Shown: positions 14,788-16,632 of the stretch, piece by piece
How positions within the stretch are numbered: the stretch's first letter is position 1
Layout of the letters: each line of letters starts with the position of its first letter
Source: an uncultured Eubacteriales bacterium
Lineage (GTDB): Bacteria > Bacillota > Clostridia > Christensenellales > CAG-138
Reading direction: 5' to 3'
DNA length: 16,632 bases
Assembly (NCBI GenBank): GCA_900542615.1
Contig: UQOG01000026.1
Coordinates: forward strand, 1-16,632
Notes under the pieces: model-generated
What the model saw: only the letters and a program-made list of their open reading frames with translations
What the model was told of the DNA's origin: nothing
Databases searched by the model: none
Made by a program: the position numbers and the translations under genes

Positions 14788-14835
14788 ACGCAAACGCCAC
14801 CCCCACCGCAGCCGGGGATGGCGTTTTTGCGTTGA
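14788..14835 (+). terminator. Intrinsic terminator of the GntR gene
   Basis: ACGCCA-C-CCC (within 14794-14804) pairs with GGGG-A-TGGCGT (14814-14824) and is followed by TTTTT. Outer arms AACGCAAA and TTTTTGCGTT can extend the stem. Confidence 0.8.
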
Positions 14836-15172
14836 CGAACAGGTTGGCCTTCGCCGCGGGTTGGAAGGTTCCATAGCGCCCTTGCGCCTACGGCGCGGCC
14901 AGGGAGCTATGCAAGGAAACCCTTGCTACGCAAGGCTTTTTGCGGATCTGCCGCACACCTCCAGGGGGCCTTCCCTGGTCCCTTCAGAACAAGTTACATT
15001 GCGCCGGCAAATCCCCTCAGCGCCCAGCGAACCGCGAAAGCCGAGGGGCGCCGGCGGCAGAAAAGGCGAGGCGGAAGCCCCGTGCGCAAAGGCGCGCCGG
15101 GAAGGGCCGCAGGCCGAACCGGCGGGACCATTGGGAACCCCCTTGCAGCTCCCGCCCCTATCCCATATCCCC
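14836..15172. other. Geneless stretch between GntR gene and SH3 protein gene
   Basis: No convincing gene or RNA family is recognised. Open frames give low-complexity Arg/Ala/Pro/Gly translations. It contains competing hairpins (14911-14941). It also has a two-part stem in which CGCCGGC (15002-15008) pairs with GCCGGCG (15050-15056) and CCCCTC (15013-15018) pairs with GAGGGG (15043-15048), enclosing a 24-base loop. No clear terminator for the minus-strand SH3 gene was found. Confidence 0.5.
14911..14941 (+). terminator. Terminator-like hairpin with a competing alternative fold
   Basis: CCTTGC (14921-14926), loop TAC, GCAAGG (14930-14935), then CTTTTT. The same CCTTGC can also pair with GCAAGG at 14911-14916, so two mutually exclusive hairpins share one arm. 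No plus-strand gene follows, so an attenuator role is not obvious. Confidence 0.5.
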
Positions 15173-16342
15173 TCAGGCGAGTATCAGGCCCGCCTGATAC
15201 ATATCCGGGTCCAGGTTCTTTTCCAGCAGGCGCTGGAATTGGGCATACCGATCCACCGGCTGGAAGAATACGTCGATGCGCAGCAGGTTCCGCTGCCGGC
15301 TCAGGGGCAGGTAATAATCCTCCCGGAACCGGATCTCCGCCTGGTAATCCGCCCCCTGCTTCCAGCCCATCTGCCGGGCCAGGGCATGGACCTTATTAAG
15401 GCCCGCCGCCAGCTCCGCCAGGGAATAGCGGCAGGCCGCCAGCTTAAAGCCCGGCTCCAGCTTCACGTCCGCCATGGCATCCTCTTTGAAAAACAGCACG
15501 CAGGTCCCATCCCCCCGGTCGTAGCCGAAGCCGCCGTAGCCCGGGTCCTCCGCGAAGGCCGCCCGGTACGCCTCCCCCGCCATGGCCAGGTTGTATTGAT
15601 ACAGGGCTTGTTGATCCCGGGTCTTATCGTATTCCTCCGATAGGCCGGAGAGCTTCTCCGCCTTCACATAAGCCCCATAGCCATACACGGCCACCTGCTT
15701 TACGTTCCCCAGGTCCGCCAGCACCACCACCCGCTGCTTTGCGGCGTAATAATATTGTAGGAAGTCCATGTGCTGGGTGCAAGCCGGGTCCCCGTACAGG
15801 GCGCCGGCATCCTCCAGGGTGGCGAAGCGCATCCGGCCGCCGGACGGTTCCGGCTGGGCGGGCGTCCGGATGGACAGATACCGGGTAAAGGCGTAGCCGG
15901 TCCCTCCCTCCCCCTCCACCAGGGCCCAATTCCCCACGGTATGGAGCCGCTTTACGGTTTCCCCCTCCAGCAGCTCCCCCACCACTTCATGGGACATCCC
16001 CGGCCCGGCGCGCAGGTTCAGGTCCGTGGCGGCATAGTAGGTCGCCGCCGTATCCCCCGAGGGGGCCAGATAGGCGGAAAATACATAGCCCGTCGTGCCC
16101 TGGGCGTTCTGGATCTTGGCCCATTTTCCCTCCAGCCCCAGCAGTTCCACCCGCTCCCCCAGGGCCACCTCGCCCTTTACCGTATGCTCCATGCCGGGGC
16201 CTTGGCGCAGGTTCAGTGCATCCGTGGCGTAATAGTATTCCTTCTCCGCCGCCTGGGCCGTGCCCACCAAGAGCAGGACCAGGAGGCCCAGCAGCAGGGC
16301 AAAAAGCCGCCTGGCCTGCCCGCAAAACAGCCGAACAACCAT
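15173..16342 (-). CDS. Exported protein with two bacterial SH3 domains
   Basis: The 389-residue protein has a signal peptide (RR, a long leucine-rich core, cleavage probably after AQA at residue 31). Two SH3b domains follow at about 36-93 and 101-157, each with the ALNLRQGPG/DLNLRAGPG motif, a GE/EGE turn, WAKI/WALV and a GYVFSAYL/GYAFTRYL ending. Such domains usually bind peptidoglycan or other wall polymers. The remaining part (about 170-389) is rich in Tyr and Ala, contains no motif I recognise and has no catalytic signature such as NlpC/P60 or amidase. The start at 16342 is chosen because AGGAGG (16349-16354) lies 6 bases upstream; that same AGGAGG would be coding if the upstream ATG at 16360 were used, which has no ribosome binding site. 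It is monocistronic. Confidence 0.85.
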   Translation of the reverse strand: MVVRLFCGQARRLFALLLGLLVLLLVGTAQAAEKEYYYATDALNLRQGPGMEHTVKGEVALGERVELLGLEGKWAKIQNAQGTTGYVFSAYLAPSGDTAATYYAATDLNLRAGPGMSHEVVGELLEGETVKRLHTVGNWALVEGEGGTGYAFTRYLSIRTPAQPEPSGGRMRFATLEDAGALYGDPACTQHMDFLQYYYAAKQRVVVLADLGNVKQVAVYGYGAYVKAEKLSGLSEEYDKTRDQQALYQYNLAMAGEAYRAAFAEDPGYGGFGYDRGDGTCVLFFKEDAMADVKLEPGFKLAACRYSLAELAAGLNKVHALARQMGWKQGADYQAEIRFREDYYLPLSRQRNLLRIDVFFQPVDRYAQFQRLLEKNLDPDMYQAGLILA

Positions 16343-16407
16343 GGGTATCCTCCTTTTCATCCGGTACAGGGGTAAAACTGAATTTCGTCCGCAAGAAATG
16401 AAAGGCC

Positions 16408-16443
16408 GGCAGGCCGGGCCTGCCCGGGGGACGGGATCCCCCG
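16408..16443 (-). other. Two consecutive hairpins in the leader of the SH3 protein gene
   Basis: On the minus strand CGGGGG (16443-16438) pairs with CCCCCG (16430-16425), and GGCAGG (16424-16419) pairs with CCTGCC (16413-16408). The second is followed by GGCCTTTCATTTCTT, a mild pyrimidine tract. They begin about five bases after the predicted transcription start and could stabilise the mRNA or attenuate it. No known riboswitch was recognised. Confidence 0.55.
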
Positions 16444-16454
16444 CTTCTTTTTAT

Positions 16455-16460
16455 ATTATA
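16455..16460 (-). promoter_or_regulatory. Candidate -10 box for the SH3 protein gene
   Basis: Minus strand TATAAT in an AT-rich patch within GC-rich DNA. The expected -35 position (about 16478-16484) has no good match. The start would be near 16448, giving a leader of about 105 bases. Confidence 0.5.
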
Positions 16461-16551
16461 ACGGCCGGCAGCGCCGGCGTGTATGAACATTTTCAAAATT
16501 CTTCCAGCGGCGGGCCGAGGCCCCAGCCTTGGCAAAGGGGAGGACGGACAT

Positions 16552-16580
16552 AGAAAACGGGGCCGGCAATGCTGGCCCCG
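16552..16580 (-). terminator. Intrinsic terminator of a minus-strand unit beyond the right edge
   Basis: CGGGGCCGGC (16558-16567) pairs with GCTGGCCCCG (16571-16580), 10 bp with one G-T pair, loop AAT. On the minus strand it is followed by TTTTCTAT. No gene inside the window ends here on that strand, so it should serve a gene to the right. Confidence 0.75.
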
Positions 16581-16587
16581 TTGGCTG

Positions 16588-16632
16588 TCGAAAAAGTGGC
16601 TTGCGCCCCTTTTTCGAGGTGTTCATAGCTCC
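16588..16632. repeat. Hairpin-bearing repeat at the right edge
   Basis: CGAAAAA (16589-16595) pairs with TTTTTCG (16610-16616) around a GC-rich loop. Read on the minus strand the segment begins GGAGCTATG and continues to CGCAAG-CCA-CTTTTT-CG. A similar series occurs on the plus strand at 14903-14943 (GGAGCTATG, then CGCAAGG-CTTTTT-GCG), so both may belong to one dispersed element family. The copy here may continue beyond the window. Confidence 0.4.

Overview
The window looks like a chromosomal segment of a GC-rich member of the Bacillota, probably an anaerobic gut Clostridia of the Oscillospiraceae/Eubacteriales type. This is inferred from T-box control of thrS, FMN and cobalamin riboswitches in front of ECF- and BtuFCD-type vitamin uptake genes, strong AGGAGG ribosome binding sites, sigma-A-like promoters, intrinsic terminators, a PPKTG sorting-like signal and a ferredoxin-rich oxidoreductase. 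No species can be named from the sequence alone.

Layout. 1-878: 3' part of an IS110-family transposase that runs in from the left edge, followed by an AT-rich non-coding stretch with two spaced copies of a TTGACAA-N6-TTGTCAA palindrome. 1220-1942: secreted protein with two similar beta-rich halves and a C-terminal PPKTG plus membrane anchor. 2028-4224: promoter, threonine T-box leader and thrS. 4225-4449: convergent intergenic zone. 4450-7534 (minus): btuF-btuC-btuD, overlapping genes behind a cobalamin riboswitch with its own terminator. 7549-8437 (minus): ribU behind an FMN riboswitch. 8441-8906: geneless, very GC-rich gap that ends in the terminator of the next operon.

8907-13893 (minus): hypB, a 926-residue iron-sulfur/flavin oxidoreductase, hypA and a polytopic membrane protein, apparently one operon. 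A divergent FadR-type GntR regulator (14018-14773) lies next to it, and two 15-bp inverted repeats with a shared core sit at the starts of the two divergent units. This is the most unusual part of the window: the nickel-insertion pair HypA/HypB is linked to a fused oxidoreductase and an uncharacterised membrane protein, with no hydrogenase, urease or other recognised nickel enzyme in view.

14774-15172: geneless stretch with a terminator and competing hairpins. 15173-16342 (minus): exported protein with two bacterial SH3 domains, with a promoter and structured leader upstream. 16558-16632: terminator of a minus-strand unit lying beyond the right edge and a hairpin-bearing repeat.

How the genes relate: thrS is controlled by uncharged tRNA-Thr, and two vitamin importers (cobalamin, riboflavin) are switched off by their end products. 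The hypB operon and its regulator form a self-contained cassette whose substrate is unknown. No tRNA, rRNA or CRISPR array was seen. All functional statements rest on reading motifs by eye; no database search was run.
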